DNA of 64,000 bases from JAJZRJ01 sp040757055. GTDB taxonomy: Bacteria; Desulfobacterota; Desulfobulbia; Desulfobulbales; Desulfurivibrionaceae. Shown here piece by piece: positions 51,267 to 61,005 of this stretch. The position numbers and the translations under genes are program-made. Numbering within the stretch: the first letter of the stretch is position 1; the number at the start of each line of letters is the position of its first letter. The stretch lies in contig JBFLXY010000008.1 of the NCBI GenBank assembly GCA_040757055.1, positions 1 through 64,000 on the forward strand. The letters are read 5' to 3'. The notes under the pieces were generated by a model. It worked only from the letters and a program-made list of their open reading frames with translations. It was not told where the DNA came from and made no database searches.

Positions 51267-51956
51267 ATGCTCGCTCTTGATCGACAGGGTATACTGCTTC
51301 AGGCGATCTACGACGCGTTCGAAAGATGGTCGCGTCGCTTCCCCTTTGCCTGCCACAAGGGGTGTGCCACCTGCTGCACCCAGAGTGTGACCATGACCAC
51401 CCTTGAAGGGAGGATGATCCACACCCACCTCGTGGAGCAGGGTAGGGGGGCAGAAATCTCCGGCCCTGACTTTCATCCCTCATCGCACAATCCCGCCCGA
51501 CTCACCACCAACGGATTTGTTGGCGCCCACCTCCGGGGCGAGGCGGTCGAAGAACCAGCCGGCTGGGATCTGCGCCCCTGTCCCTTCCTGGCCGACAACA
51601 CCTGCACCATCTACGCCGTGCGGCCCTTCGGCTGCCGCCTCTTCGCCTCCCTCGCCCCCTGCGCCACAAACGGCGCCGCCGACATGCCGCCGGGCTACCT
51701 CACCGCCAGCACCATCCTGCTCCAGTGCATCGAACATCTGGACGAAAACGGCCGCTGGGGCACCCTGGCGGAAATTTTGGGTGGGCTGGCAGGGGAGGGG
51801 AGGGCAGATGGCTTTGGTGAACCCACAGCCCCCATTCCCGGCTTCCTGATGGCGCCGGAGGAACGGGGCGTGGTCACACCGCTCATCGACGATCTCTTCC
51901 GACACGAGATCAACACCAAGACCTTCGAGCAGTGGCTCCAGGAGGCGCGCTCATGA
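51267..51956 (+). CDS. YkgJ-type cysteine-cluster protein
   Basis: A 229-residue protein with the CHKGCATCCTQSV motif near residue 29 and a second group CPFLADNTCTIYAVRPFGCRLF near residue 105, the pattern of the YkgJ/FliB-like Fe-S or zinc cluster family. It is of unknown biochemical role. The ATG 51267 lies 16 bp after pyrD, and the stop overlaps the following HAD gene (ATGA), so it belongs to the pyrK-pyrD operon. Confidence 0.85.
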   Translation: MLALDRQGILLQAIYDAFERWSRRFPFACHKGCATCCTQSVTMTTLEGRMIHTHLVEQGRGAEISGPDFHPSSHNPARLTTNGFVGAHLRGEAVEEPAGWDLRPCPFLADNTCTIYAVRPFGCRLFASLAPCATNGAADMPPGYLTASTILLQCIEHLDENGRWGTLAEILGGLAGEGRADGFGEPTAPIPGFLMAPEERGVVTPLIDDLFRHEINTKTFEQWLQEARS

Positions 51957-52627
51957 CCCATCCGCAGATCGTGCCGCACTTTGATTGGCAGGAGATCGAC
52001 ACCGTGCTCCTCGACATGGACGGCACCCTGCTCGATCGCCATTTCGACGACTACTTCTGGGAGCACTACGTGCCGGAACAGTATGCCGCGCTCCACGGCC
52101 TCGACCTTGCCCACGCCAAGGTTGAGCTGCTGGCCAAGTACAAAGGGCACGAAGGGACGCTCGCCTGGACCGATCTCGACTTCTGGTCCGATCAGCTCGG
52201 CCTCGACATCCCGATCCTGAAGATGGAGATAGACCACCTCATCGCGGTCCACCCCTATGTGCCGGACTTCTTGCGCTTCTGCCGCGCCATCGGCAAAGGG
52301 GTCTATCTGGTCACCAACGCCCACAGCAAGACCCTCGACATCAAGATGAACAAGACCGCCCTGGCCGGTCACTTCGACCGCATCATCTGCGCCGAGGAGG
52401 TGGGCCTGGCCAAGGAGGTGCCGGAGTTCTGGGTGCGCCTTGAAAAGATGCTGGGCTTTCAGAAGGAGCGGACCATGCTCGGCGACGATACCGAAAAGGT
52501 GCTCCTCTCCGCCGCCCAATACGGCATGGGCCACTGCATCTACGTAGCCCGCCCCAGCAGCCAAAAACCCATTGCCTATTCGGCCCGCTTCCCCTCCATT
52601 GTTTATTTCAAGGAATTGATGCGCTGA
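51953..52627 (+). CDS. HAD hydrolase, YrfG-like GMP/IMP nucleotidase
   Basis: A 224-residue HAD enzyme. Motif I is VLLDMDGTLLDRHFDDYFWEHYVPEQYA, motif II is VYLVTNAHSKTLDIKM, and motifs III/IV are near EVGLAKEVPEFW and TMLGDDTEKVLLSAAQYG. The DxDGTLLDxxFDxxFWxxxVP start and length match YrfG, which hydrolyses purine mononucleotides. ATG 51953 overlaps the upstream stop by 4 bp. Confidence 0.88.
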   Translation: MTHPQIVPHFDWQEIDTVLLDMDGTLLDRHFDDYFWEHYVPEQYAALHGLDLAHAKVELLAKYKGHEGTLAWTDLDFWSDQLGLDIPILKMEIDHLIAVHPYVPDFLRFCRAIGKGVYLVTNAHSKTLDIKMNKTALAGHFDRIICAEEVGLAKEVPEFWVRLEKMLGFQKERTMLGDDTEKVLLSAAQYGMGHCIYVARPSSQKPIAYSARFPSIVYFKELMR

Positions 52628-52639
52628 AAAACAACTCGC

Positions 52640-52664
52640 TTAAGGTCACAACCTGTGACCTCAA
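52640..52664. repeat. 25-bp palindrome 1 (TCACA-N3-TGTGA core)
   Basis: Half-site TTAAGGTCACA, spacer ACC, half-site TGTGACCTCAA, with a single mismatch between the halves. It lies just downstream of the HAD stop and shares its plan with palindrome 2 (52717-52741). Confidence 0.85.
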
Positions 52665-52716
52665 AGACTGGCACGGCCAATGCGCTTGCCATCGCCGTTC
52701 GGCGCAGGCAGACAGA

Positions 52717-52741
52717 TTGAAATCACAATTTGTGATTTCAA
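52717..52741. repeat. 25-bp palindrome 2 (TCACA-N3-TGTGA core)
   Basis: Half-site TTGAAATCACA, spacer ATT, half-site TGTGATTTCAA, a perfect inverted repeat. It starts 77 bp after palindrome 1. Where palindrome 1 has GG/CC it has AA/TT, so the symmetry is preserved by paired changes. Confidence 0.9.
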
Positions 52742-52783
52742 AAACCCAGCCGGAGCACCAATCATCACGTCAGACTATTGTCA

Positions 52784-52812
52784 TTGACAACGCGGAACAG
52801 CGTGGCGATAAC
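52784..52812 (+). promoter_or_regulatory. Sigma-70 promoter of the YEATS-like gene
   Basis: A perfect TTGACA at 52784-52789, a 17-bp spacer and GATAAC at 52807-52812, 32 bp before the start codon. Both palindromes lie 42-145 bp upstream of the -35, a position fit for an activator or for looping. Confidence 0.6.
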
Positions 52813-52844
52813 AAGCAAATCAAACAACTTGAGAGGTAACGCCT

Positions 52845-53492
52845 ATGCTGACTTGGCTAGAAGCTCTCGCTCCTTTTGTCCCTCTGTTGCAAACTGTTAC
52901 CTGGGTGGTGTTGATCGGCGTAGGCTTGGCCTTTTTCAGAAAGCAATGCAAAATGATTCTCGATGCCATCCGCCTTCGGATCGAACGAGGCAGCTCTATC
53001 AAAGCTGGACCCATTGAACTCGGCGAAGATTTACGCGAATTGGAATATGTAAAACCGACTCCGGATCAACCAAAAGAGCAGAATATCCTATCGGCGACGA
53101 CAACAAACGGCTTGATTGACTGGCCCAACGAACGAAACGCCTTATACGAAAACAGCCGGGGCGTCTTTCTGGCACATGTGTTGGAGCCATCAGGCATGGT
53201 TGGCCAGCAATATGATATCTTTATTTTCCTTGTCCGGCATAAATCAGAAGAATTTGACGATATCGAGAGCGCGGAGTTCTTTTTCGGGCATTACTGGGGC
53301 AACAAGGTGTTTCGTGAAGAACCGAAGGATGGCCTAATCGGTATTTCCACAAGCGCCTATGGGCCATTTCTCTGCACTTGTCGAATCACGTTCCGAGATG
53401 GTCACGTTGCCCTTATTCACCGTTACATCGACTTTGAGATGGGTCGAATCTTCGAGAAGATGCCTCCTCGGCCATACCACGAAAACAACTGA
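52845..53492 (+). CDS. Membrane-anchored prokaryotic YEATS-like domain protein
   Basis: A 215-residue protein of AT-richer codon use than its neighbours. Residues about 7-31 form one transmembrane helix (FVPLLQTVTWVVLIGVGLAFF), then a basic stretch and a linker to about residue 110. The C-terminal half (QYDIFIFLVRHKSEEFDDIE, AEFFFGHYWGNKVF, YGPFLCTCRITFRDGH, RYIDFEM) has the order of a YEATS beta-sandwich: hydrophobic strand, charged turn, aromatic strand, small-Gly-Phe strand, fkdG turn, final strand. Prokaryotic YEATS domains have been proposed in predicted conflict or immunity proteins. The start has AGAGG 8 nt upstream. The assignment rests on pattern only. Confidence 0.6.
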   Translation: MLTWLEALAPFVPLLQTVTWVVLIGVGLAFFRKQCKMILDAIRLRIERGSSIKAGPIELGEDLRELEYVKPTPDQPKEQNILSATTTNGLIDWPNERNALYENSRGVFLAHVLEPSGMVGQQYDIFIFLVRHKSEEFDDIESAEFFFGHYWGNKVFREEPKDGLIGISTSAYGPFLCTCRITFRDGHVALIHRYIDFEMGRIFEKMPPRPYHENN

Positions 53493-53510
53493 ACTCACTA
53501 CCATCACGCC

Positions 53511-53547
53511 AGAAAAAAGGGCGCCTCCCGGTTGGGGAGGCGCCCTT
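53511..53547 (-). terminator. Intrinsic terminator after ahcY
   Basis: A perfect 13-bp stem (53517-53529 with 53535-53547) and a 5-nt loop, with TTTTTT on the minus strand side. It ends metK-ahcY and may also work weakly for the YEATS-like gene in the other direction. Confidence 0.9.
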
Positions 53548-53573
53548 CGTGTTTCCAGCGTTAACGATTCGAA

Positions 53574-54992
53574 CTAGTAGCGGTAGTGGTCCGGCTTGTA
53601 GGGGCCAGAAACCGGCACGTCGATGTAGGCGGCCTGCTCCTTGGAAAGCGTGGTGAGATGCACACCAAGCTTCTTCAAATGCAGCCGCGCCACCTTCTCG
53701 TCCAGCACCTTGGGCAGCACGTAGACCTTCTTCTGGTACTTCTTCGAGTGGTTGAAGAGCTCGATCTGGGCCAGTACCTGATTGGTGAAGGAGGCGGACA
53801 TCACGAAGCTCGGATGGCCCGTGGCGCAACCGAGGTTCACCAGACGGCCTTCGGCAAGGAGGGTGATCTTCTTGCCGCCGGGGAAGACGATGTGGTCCAC
53901 CTGGGGCTTGATGTTCTCCCATTTGTACTTCTTGAGGGAGGCGACGTCGATCTCGGAGTCGAAATGGCCGATGTTGCAGACAATGGCCTCGTTCTTCATC
54001 GCCTTCATGTGGGCGTGGGTGATGACCTTCTCGTTGCCGGTGCAGGTGACAAAGATATCGCCCAGAGCGGCGGCCTCCTCCATGGTCATTACCCGGTAGC
54101 CTTCCATGGCGGCCTGGAGGGCGCAGATCGGGTCGATCTCGGTAACCCATACCGTGGCACCCAAACCCCGGAAGGCCTGGGCGCAGCCCTTGCCCACGTC
54201 GCCGTAGCCAAGCACCACCGCGATCTTGCCGGCCACCATCACGTCGGTGGCGCGCTTGATGCCGTCCATGAGGGACTCGCGGCAGCCGTAGAGGTTGTCG
54301 AACTTGGACTTGGTCACCGAATCGTTGACGTTCATGGCCGGGAAGAGCAGGGTGCCGGTCTTCTCCATGTGGTAGAGGCGGTGCACGCCGGTGGTGGTCT
54401 CCTCGGTCACGCCGCGAATCGCCTTGGCGGCGGTGGTCCACTTCTTCTTGTCCTTGGCGAGGTCCTGGCGGAGGACATTCAGCACCGCCTGCCATTCCTC
54501 GTTGTCGGTCTTCTTGGTGGCCGGCACCTTGCCTGCCTTTTCGAACTCGACGCCCTTGTGAACGAGCAGGGTGGCGTCGCCACCGTCGTCGAGGATCATG
54601 TTGGGCGGATTGCCGTCCGGCCAGGTCATGGCCTGCTCGGTGCACCACCAGTACTCCTCAATGGTCTCGCCCTTCCAGGCGTAGACCGGGATGCCGGCCT
54701 TGGCAATGGCCGCGGCGGCGTGGTCCTGGGTGGAGAAGATGTTGCAGGAGGCCCAACGCACCTCGGCACCCAAGGCCACCAGGGTCTCGATCAGCACCGC
54801 GGTCTGGATGGTCATATGCAGGGAGCCGGAGATGCGGGCGCCCTTCAAGGGCTTCTTCTTGCCGAACTCCTCGCGCAGAGCCATGAGACCCGGCATCTCG
54901 GTCTCGGCAATGGCGATCTCCTTGCGGCCCCAATCGGCCAGCTTCATATCGGCAACCTTGTAGTCGGCGCCCTTCTTCGCTTTCTTGGTCAC
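53574..54992 (-). CDS. ahcY: S-adenosylhomocysteine hydrolase
   Basis: Splits S-adenosylhomocysteine into adenosine and homocysteine. It has GSLHMTIQTAVLIETLVALGAEV, CNIFSTQDHAAAAI, the NAD-binding VVLGYGDVGKGCAQAFRGLG, VTCTGNEKVITHAHMKAM, ICNIGHFDSEIDV and the C-terminal SGPYKPDHYRY with the subunit-reaching lysine. The 472-residue length is the standard bacterial form. It lies 16 bp after metK, so the two form one SAM-recycling operon. Confidence 0.97.
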   Translation of the reverse strand: MTKKAKKGADYKVADMKLADWGRKEIAIAETEMPGLMALREEFGKKKPLKGARISGSLHMTIQTAVLIETLVALGAEVRWASCNIFSTQDHAAAAIAKAGIPVYAWKGETIEEYWWCTEQAMTWPDGNPPNMILDDGGDATLLVHKGVEFEKAGKVPATKKTDNEEWQAVLNVLRQDLAKDKKKWTTAAKAIRGVTEETTTGVHRLYHMEKTGTLLFPAMNVNDSVTKSKFDNLYGCRESLMDGIKRATDVMVAGKIAVVLGYGDVGKGCAQAFRGLGATVWVTEIDPICALQAAMEGYRVMTMEEAAALGDIFVTCTGNEKVITHAHMKAMKNEAIVCNIGHFDSEIDVASLKKYKWENIKPQVDHIVFPGGKKITLLAEGRLVNLGCATGHPSFVMSASFTNQVLAQIELFNHSKKYQKKVYVLPKVLDEKVARLHLKKLGVHLTTLSKEQAAYIDVPVSGPYKPDHYRY

Positions 54993-55008
54993 AGGATGTG
55001 CTCCTCGC

Positions 55009-56184
55009 TTATTTGTTGCATTTCAGGCCGGCGGCATCGCGCAAAATCTCGGCCTTGTCGGTCTTTTCCCAGGTGAACTCGGCGCGCTCGCGGCCGAAAT
55101 GGCCGTAGGAGGCGGTCTTCTTGTAAATGGGCCGCAGCAGGTCGAGGTGCTGGATGATCGCCTTGGGCCGCAGGTCGAAGTGTTCGAGGATGAGCTGGCG
55201 GATCCGCTCGTCATCAACCTTGCCGGTGCCGAAGGTGTTGACGTTGACCGACACCGGCTTGGAAATGCCGATGGCGTAGGCGACCTGCACCTCGCACTCG
55301 GCAGCCAGACCGGCCGCCACCACGTTCTTGGCCACATAGCGGCCCATGTAGGAAGAGGAACGGTCCACCTTGGAGGGGTCCTTGCCGGAGAAGGCGCCGC
55401 CGCCGTGGGAACCCATGCCGCCGTAAGTATCGACGATGATCTTCCGGCCGGTCACGCCGCAGTCGCCAACCGGACCGCCGATGACGAAGCGGCCGGTGGG
55501 GTTGATGAAGTACTTGGTGTCCTTGTCCACCATGTTGGCGGGCAGCACCGGCTTGATGATCTCCTCCATCACCGCGGCCTTGAGATCCTCGTAGTCGATC
55601 TCCGGCGCGTGCTGGGTGGAGAGGACCACCGCCTCGATGCGCTTGGGCTGGTCGTTCACGTACTCGATGGTCACCTGGCTCTTGGCGTCGGGCCGCAGCC
55701 ACGGCAGGCGGCCGGACTTGCGCACCTCGGACTGCCGCTTGGTGAGCTTGTGGGCATAATAGATCGGCATGGGCATCAGCACCGGGGTCTCGTCGCAGGC
55801 ATAGCCGAACATGAGCCCCTGGTCGCCGGCGCCCTGATCGAGGTCGAGGCCCTTGCCCTCGTCAACGCCCTGGGCAATGTCGGGCGACTGCTTGTCGATG
55901 GAGGTGAGCACCGCGCAGGATTGCCAGTCAAATCCCATCTCCGAGGAATTGTAACCGATCTCGCGAATGGTTTCGCGGACGATGGAGGGCATGTCCACCC
56001 AGGCGGTGGTGGTGATCTCGCCGGCAATGAGGGCCATGCCGGTGGTGACCAGGGTCTCGCAGGCCACGCGGGCCTTCACGTCCTGGGCAATGATGCCGTC
56101 CAGGATGGCGTCGGAGATCTGGTCGGCCACCTTGTCCGGATGGCCCTCGGAGACGGATTCAGAAGTGAAGAGATAGTTTGCCAT
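55009..56184 (-). CDS. metK: S-adenosylmethionine synthetase
   Basis: Makes S-adenosylmethionine from ATP and methionine. It has FTSESVSEGHPDKVADQISDA, GAGDQGLMFGYACDET, GGPVGDCGVTGRKIIVDTYGG and GGGAFSGKDPSKVDRSSSYMGRYVAKN. The 391-residue length is normal. It is co-directional with panE upstream, from which it is separated by a promoter-like region, and with ahcY downstream. Confidence 0.97.
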   Translation of the reverse strand: MANYLFTSESVSEGHPDKVADQISDAILDGIIAQDVKARVACETLVTTGMALIAGEITTTAWVDMPSIVRETIREIGYNSSEMGFDWQSCAVLTSIDKQSPDIAQGVDEGKGLDLDQGAGDQGLMFGYACDETPVLMPMPIYYAHKLTKRQSEVRKSGRLPWLRPDAKSQVTIEYVNDQPKRIEAVVLSTQHAPEIDYEDLKAAVMEEIIKPVLPANMVDKDTKYFINPTGRFVIGGPVGDCGVTGRKIIVDTYGGMGSHGGGAFSGKDPSKVDRSSSYMGRYVAKNVVAAGLAAECEVQVAYAIGISKPVSVNVNTFGTGKVDDERIRQLILEHFDLRPKAIIQHLDLLRPIYKKTASYGHFGRERAEFTWEKTDKAEILRDAAGLKCNK

Positions 56185-56222
56185 GGGTACGAATTTCTCC
56201 TTGCGTACGGTGCTGATGATGA

Positions 56223-56290
56223 CGCCGTTGCCGGCGGTTTCCAGTCAGGCGCTTCCGTTGGCACAGTAGTCTACTTGGCGCTACTGTCAA
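56223..56290 (-). promoter_or_regulatory. metK promoter and structured leader
   Basis: On the minus strand TTGACA (56290-56285), a 16-bp spacer and TACTGT (56268-56263) form a possible promoter overlapping the panE stop. The leader then has GACTGGAAACC (56246-56236) followed by a GCCG-GCAA-CGGC tetraloop hairpin. The GACTGG ... GGCAAC words recall the S-box core, but the leader is too short for a complete SAM-I riboswitch. Confidence 0.4.
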
Positions 56291-57222
56291 GGGAAATCTG
56301 GGGTAAGTCCCTGTTCCAGCGCCCGGATTGAGGCCGTCAACTCCCCGTTGACCGGGGTGGCGATCCCGAGCCGTTGGCCCATGGCCACCACCGCACCGTT
56401 GATGGCCCCGATCTCGGTGGGCCGCCGGTTGCGCACATCCTGAAGCATGGAGGAGATATTGGTGGCCGTGGCGCGGCAGACCTCCAGCGTCATGGCCACC
56501 GGGTCGGCCGGCAGCGTGATGCCCTCGGCCGTCGCCACCATGGCGGCCTCTGCGACAACGGCGATCAGCCTCGCCCGCGCCTCGGGAATTTCCAGCAACT
56601 TGCCGTTTGGGCATCCATAAAGGGCGGTGAGGGCATTGATCCCCACATTGACCAGCAATTTCTGCCAGAGGGGAACGCGAATGTCCGCCACCACCTCGCT
56701 GGCCAGGCCGGCCGCGTTGAAGGCCGCCGCAGCCGTGGCAAGCTGGTGTTGCGCCGCCTCGGCCCGGGGCGCGACAAACCCGAGCCGGGTGATCCCATGG
56801 CCGCCATGGCGTACCTGGCCCGGGAGGATAAGGGTGGCGCCCTCGGTGGTCACCCCCAGCCCCCACCGGCAGGAAGAGGGCAGGGCGGCCAGGGCATCGA
56901 GATGGCCGATGCCGTTCTGAAAGGCCAGGAGAAGGGCGCTCGTTGGCCAGTGGGGACGCAGGGAAGCAAGGGTCGCGGCCACGGCTGGTGATTTGACGCA
57001 GAGCAGCAGCAGCTCGGCATCGACGATCGTGACCGGGTCGGTGCAGGCAGGGACCATCACCCGCTGGACGGCGCCGTACTCTTCAAAACGCACGCCCTGC
57101 TCATGGAGCAGGGCGGCACGCTTGGAATTATGGTCGAGCAGGCGCACATCGTGGCCGGCCAGAGCCAGACGAGCGGCAAAGAGAGAGCCGAGGGCGCCGG
57201 GCCCGACGATGACGACACGCAC
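56287..57222 (-). CDS. panE: 2-dehydropantoate 2-reductase
   Basis: NADPH-dependent reductase of pantothenate (coenzyme A) synthesis. The N-terminal VVIVGPGALGSLFAARLALAGHDV binds NADP, KSPAVAATLASL and AFQNGIGHLDAL follow, and the C-terminal domain has LWQKLLVNVGINALTALYGCPNGKLL with the catalytic lysine, then EIGAINGAVVAMGQRLGI. The 311-residue length is normal. It belongs to the ketopantoate/ketoisovalerate reductase family, so other 2-keto substrates cannot be excluded. Confidence 0.92.
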   Translation of the reverse strand: MRVVIVGPGALGSLFAARLALAGHDVRLLDHNSKRAALLHEQGVRFEEYGAVQRVMVPACTDPVTIVDAELLLLCVKSPAVAATLASLRPHWPTSALLLAFQNGIGHLDALAALPSSCRWGLGVTTEGATLILPGQVRHGGHGITRLGFVAPRAEAAQHQLATAAAAFNAAGLASEVVADIRVPLWQKLLVNVGINALTALYGCPNGKLLEIPEARARLIAVVAEAAMVATAEGITLPADPVAMTLEVCRATATNISSMLQDVRNRRPTEIGAINGAVVAMGQRLGIATPVNGELTASIRALEQGLTPDFP

Positions 57223-57243
57223 CCGTCTCCCTCCCTTTCCGGA

Positions 57244-58152
57244 CTATTTCTGGGCCTTGCCCTCCTCGACGATCACGGCATAGACATAGCCGGCGCCGAA
57301 GTCCTTGTTGGCGGCCACCACCCCTTCAAGGGTCACCACCGTTCCCTTGGCTGGCTGTTCGGCGCTGGTCACCACCAGATCGTGGGTATTCTTCATCGGG
57401 TCGCCGGTGCCGTCCTGCAGGTGAATCCAGTTGCGGCCCATGATGTTGGCCGAGACCTTCATGACCTTGCCCTGCACCCGCACCTTCTTGCCATTGAGGC
57501 TCGCGGCCTTGGCAAAGACCTCGGCCACGGTATAGGCATTGGCGCCGGTGGCCTTGGCCACCTTGACCTCGGCCATGGGCACCACGGCCTTGCTGCTGCC
57601 CGGCACCACCTCGGGTCCGGCGGGCTGCCGGGCTCCGGCCGGCGCCTCCTGCTGCATGGCGGCATCAAAGGAGCTGGCGCCCTTGGCCGCGCCCTTGCCC
57701 GGGTCCGCCGCCGGCGCCGCAGCCGCCATCCCGCCATGCATGCCGCCGTCCTTGGGCGTCTTGCCGGTGAGACCGCTGGACATAAGGAGCTTCGGGAAGG
57801 TACGATTCAGGCTCTTGCTGGCAAAATTCTCCATCATCTGGCCGTCGGCCACCGAGACCTCCTCGCCCACCTTGACCCCGGTCTCCGGCACGGCAACCCA
57901 ATATTCGCCAGAGGCGGTCGCCAGCCGCAGATAACTGAAGCCGCCACCAGCCAAGGTTTCAGCCACCTTACCCTTCAGCGGAAAGGCCACTGCCGGGGCA
58001 GCAGGATTCACCCCCGTCGCCGGAGCTGCCGCAGTGGCCGCGGCTTCATTCTGCGCGGCCGGAACCGGTGCCGTTTCCTGCTTCTCCTTGCAGCCGCCAA
58101 CCACCATCAGGGTCACGGCCAGCGCCGCGACCACGTATCTTTTCCCAACCAT
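57244..58152 (-). CDS. Lipoprotein with two NrfJ-like OB-fold regions
   Basis: A 302-residue protein beginning MVGKRYVVAALAVTLMVVGGC, a lipoprotein signal with Cys at residue 21. An Ala/Pro-rich stretch follows. Two regions resemble the small OB-fold of NrfJ-type proteins: residues ~60-110 (FPLKGKVAETLAGGGFSYLRLATASGEYWVAV) and ~210-290 (TVAEVFAKAASLNGKKVRVQGKVMKVSANIMGRNWIHLQDGTG...). They are joined by a Gly/Met/Pro-rich linker. ATG 58152 has AGGAG upstream; a GTG at 58161 is an alternative. NrfJ-like proteins assist c-type cytochrome systems; the role here is inferred. Confidence 0.75.
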   Translation of the reverse strand: MVGKRYVVAALAVTLMVVGGCKEKQETAPVPAAQNEAAATAAAPATGVNPAAPAVAFPLKGKVAETLAGGGFSYLRLATASGEYWVAVPETGVKVGEEVSVADGQMMENFASKSLNRTFPKLLMSSGLTGKTPKDGGMHGGMAAAAPAADPGKGAAKGASSFDAAMQQEAPAGARQPAGPEVVPGSSKAVVPMAEVKVAKATGANAYTVAEVFAKAASLNGKKVRVQGKVMKVSANIMGRNWIHLQDGTGDPMKNTHDLVVTSAEQPAKGTVVTLEGVVAANKDFGAGYVYAVIVEEGKAQK

Positions 58153-58230
58153 CTCGTTCACTCCTCCCTCTCGTGCAGTGTCTGTTTTTTTTTTCCGTTG
58201 AACCTACCGGCGCAACGGTTTCCCCGCAGC

Positions 58231-58266
58231 AAAAAAAACGCTCCCACAGGATACCCTGCGGGAGCG
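58231..58266 (-). terminator. Intrinsic terminator after clpA
   Basis: CGCTCCC (58239-58245) pairs with GGGAGCG (58260-58266) with an inner CAGG/CCTG stem, followed on the minus strand by eight T. Confidence 0.93.
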
Positions 58267-58296
58267 CGGACGCAAGCAAAAAGACCGGCTGCACTC

Positions 58297-60534
<2,238 letters not shown>

Positions 60535-60551
60535 ACGCGACAACCTCTGCC

Positions 60552-60866
60552 TTACTCCCGCTCGATGGAGCACTTGAGCGGATATTCGTTTTTCCGGGCC
60601 AGGTCGTGCACCAGCACCACCTTGGTTTCGGCGACATCGCGCGGGTAGACCCCTGCGATGCCGACCCCTTTCCGGTGCACCTGCATCATGATCTGGTGCG
60701 CCTCTGGCGGAGTCTTATGAAAAACCGTCTCGAGGATCATGACCACGAAATCCATGGTCGTGTAGTCGTCGTTGTGCAGCAACACCTTATAAAGAGACGG
60801 CTTTTTGACCTGCTGCTGCTGTTCGGTAACCACCGACCCTTCATGGTGGCGATGCGGCGCACCCAT
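60552..60866 (-). CDS. clpS: ATP-dependent Clp protease adaptor ClpS
   Basis: N-degron adaptor that delivers substrates to ClpA. It has the typical PSLYKVLLHNDDYTTMDFVVMILETVFHKTPPEAHQIMMQVHRKGVGIAGVYPRDVAETKV, including the substrate-pocket DD pair and the ClpA-contacting His-Lys region. Start ATG 60866 gives 104 residues with GAGGAG upstream; a frame open to 61046 lacks family support. Confidence 0.94.
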   Translation of the reverse strand: MGAPHRHHEGSVVTEQQQQVKKPSLYKVLLHNDDYTTMDFVVMILETVFHKTPPEAHQIMMQVHRKGVGIAGVYPRDVAETKVVLVHDLARKNEYPLKCSIERE

Positions 60867-60981
60867 GATGCCCTGCTCCTCGATCCGGGCCCCGCGCCCC
60901 CTGGCACGGGTGCTCTTCTTGCGTTGCTTGTCACTGTAATCATTCTTACACAAGATGCACGGCGGGTGGGAATCTTTTTTT

Positions 60982-61002
60982 CCCGCCCGCGGCACGGGCG
61001 GG
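60982..61002. repeat. GC-rich hairpin between holA and clpS
   Basis: CCCGCCC (60982-60988) pairs with GGGCGGG (60996-61002) around a 7-nt loop, beginning only 4 bp after the holA stop. The adjoining run is A on the transcribed (minus) direction, so an intrinsic terminator is unlikely. Confidence 0.5.
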
Positions 61003-61005
61003 ATC

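Noticed and set aside
56185..56290. Complete SAM-I riboswitch upstream of metK
   Set aside because: Only fragments of the core words are present and the leader is too short for all helices, so it is listed only as a candidate leader.
60961..61005. Intrinsic terminator between holA and clpS
   Set aside because: The hairpin is followed by A and not T in the direction of transcription.
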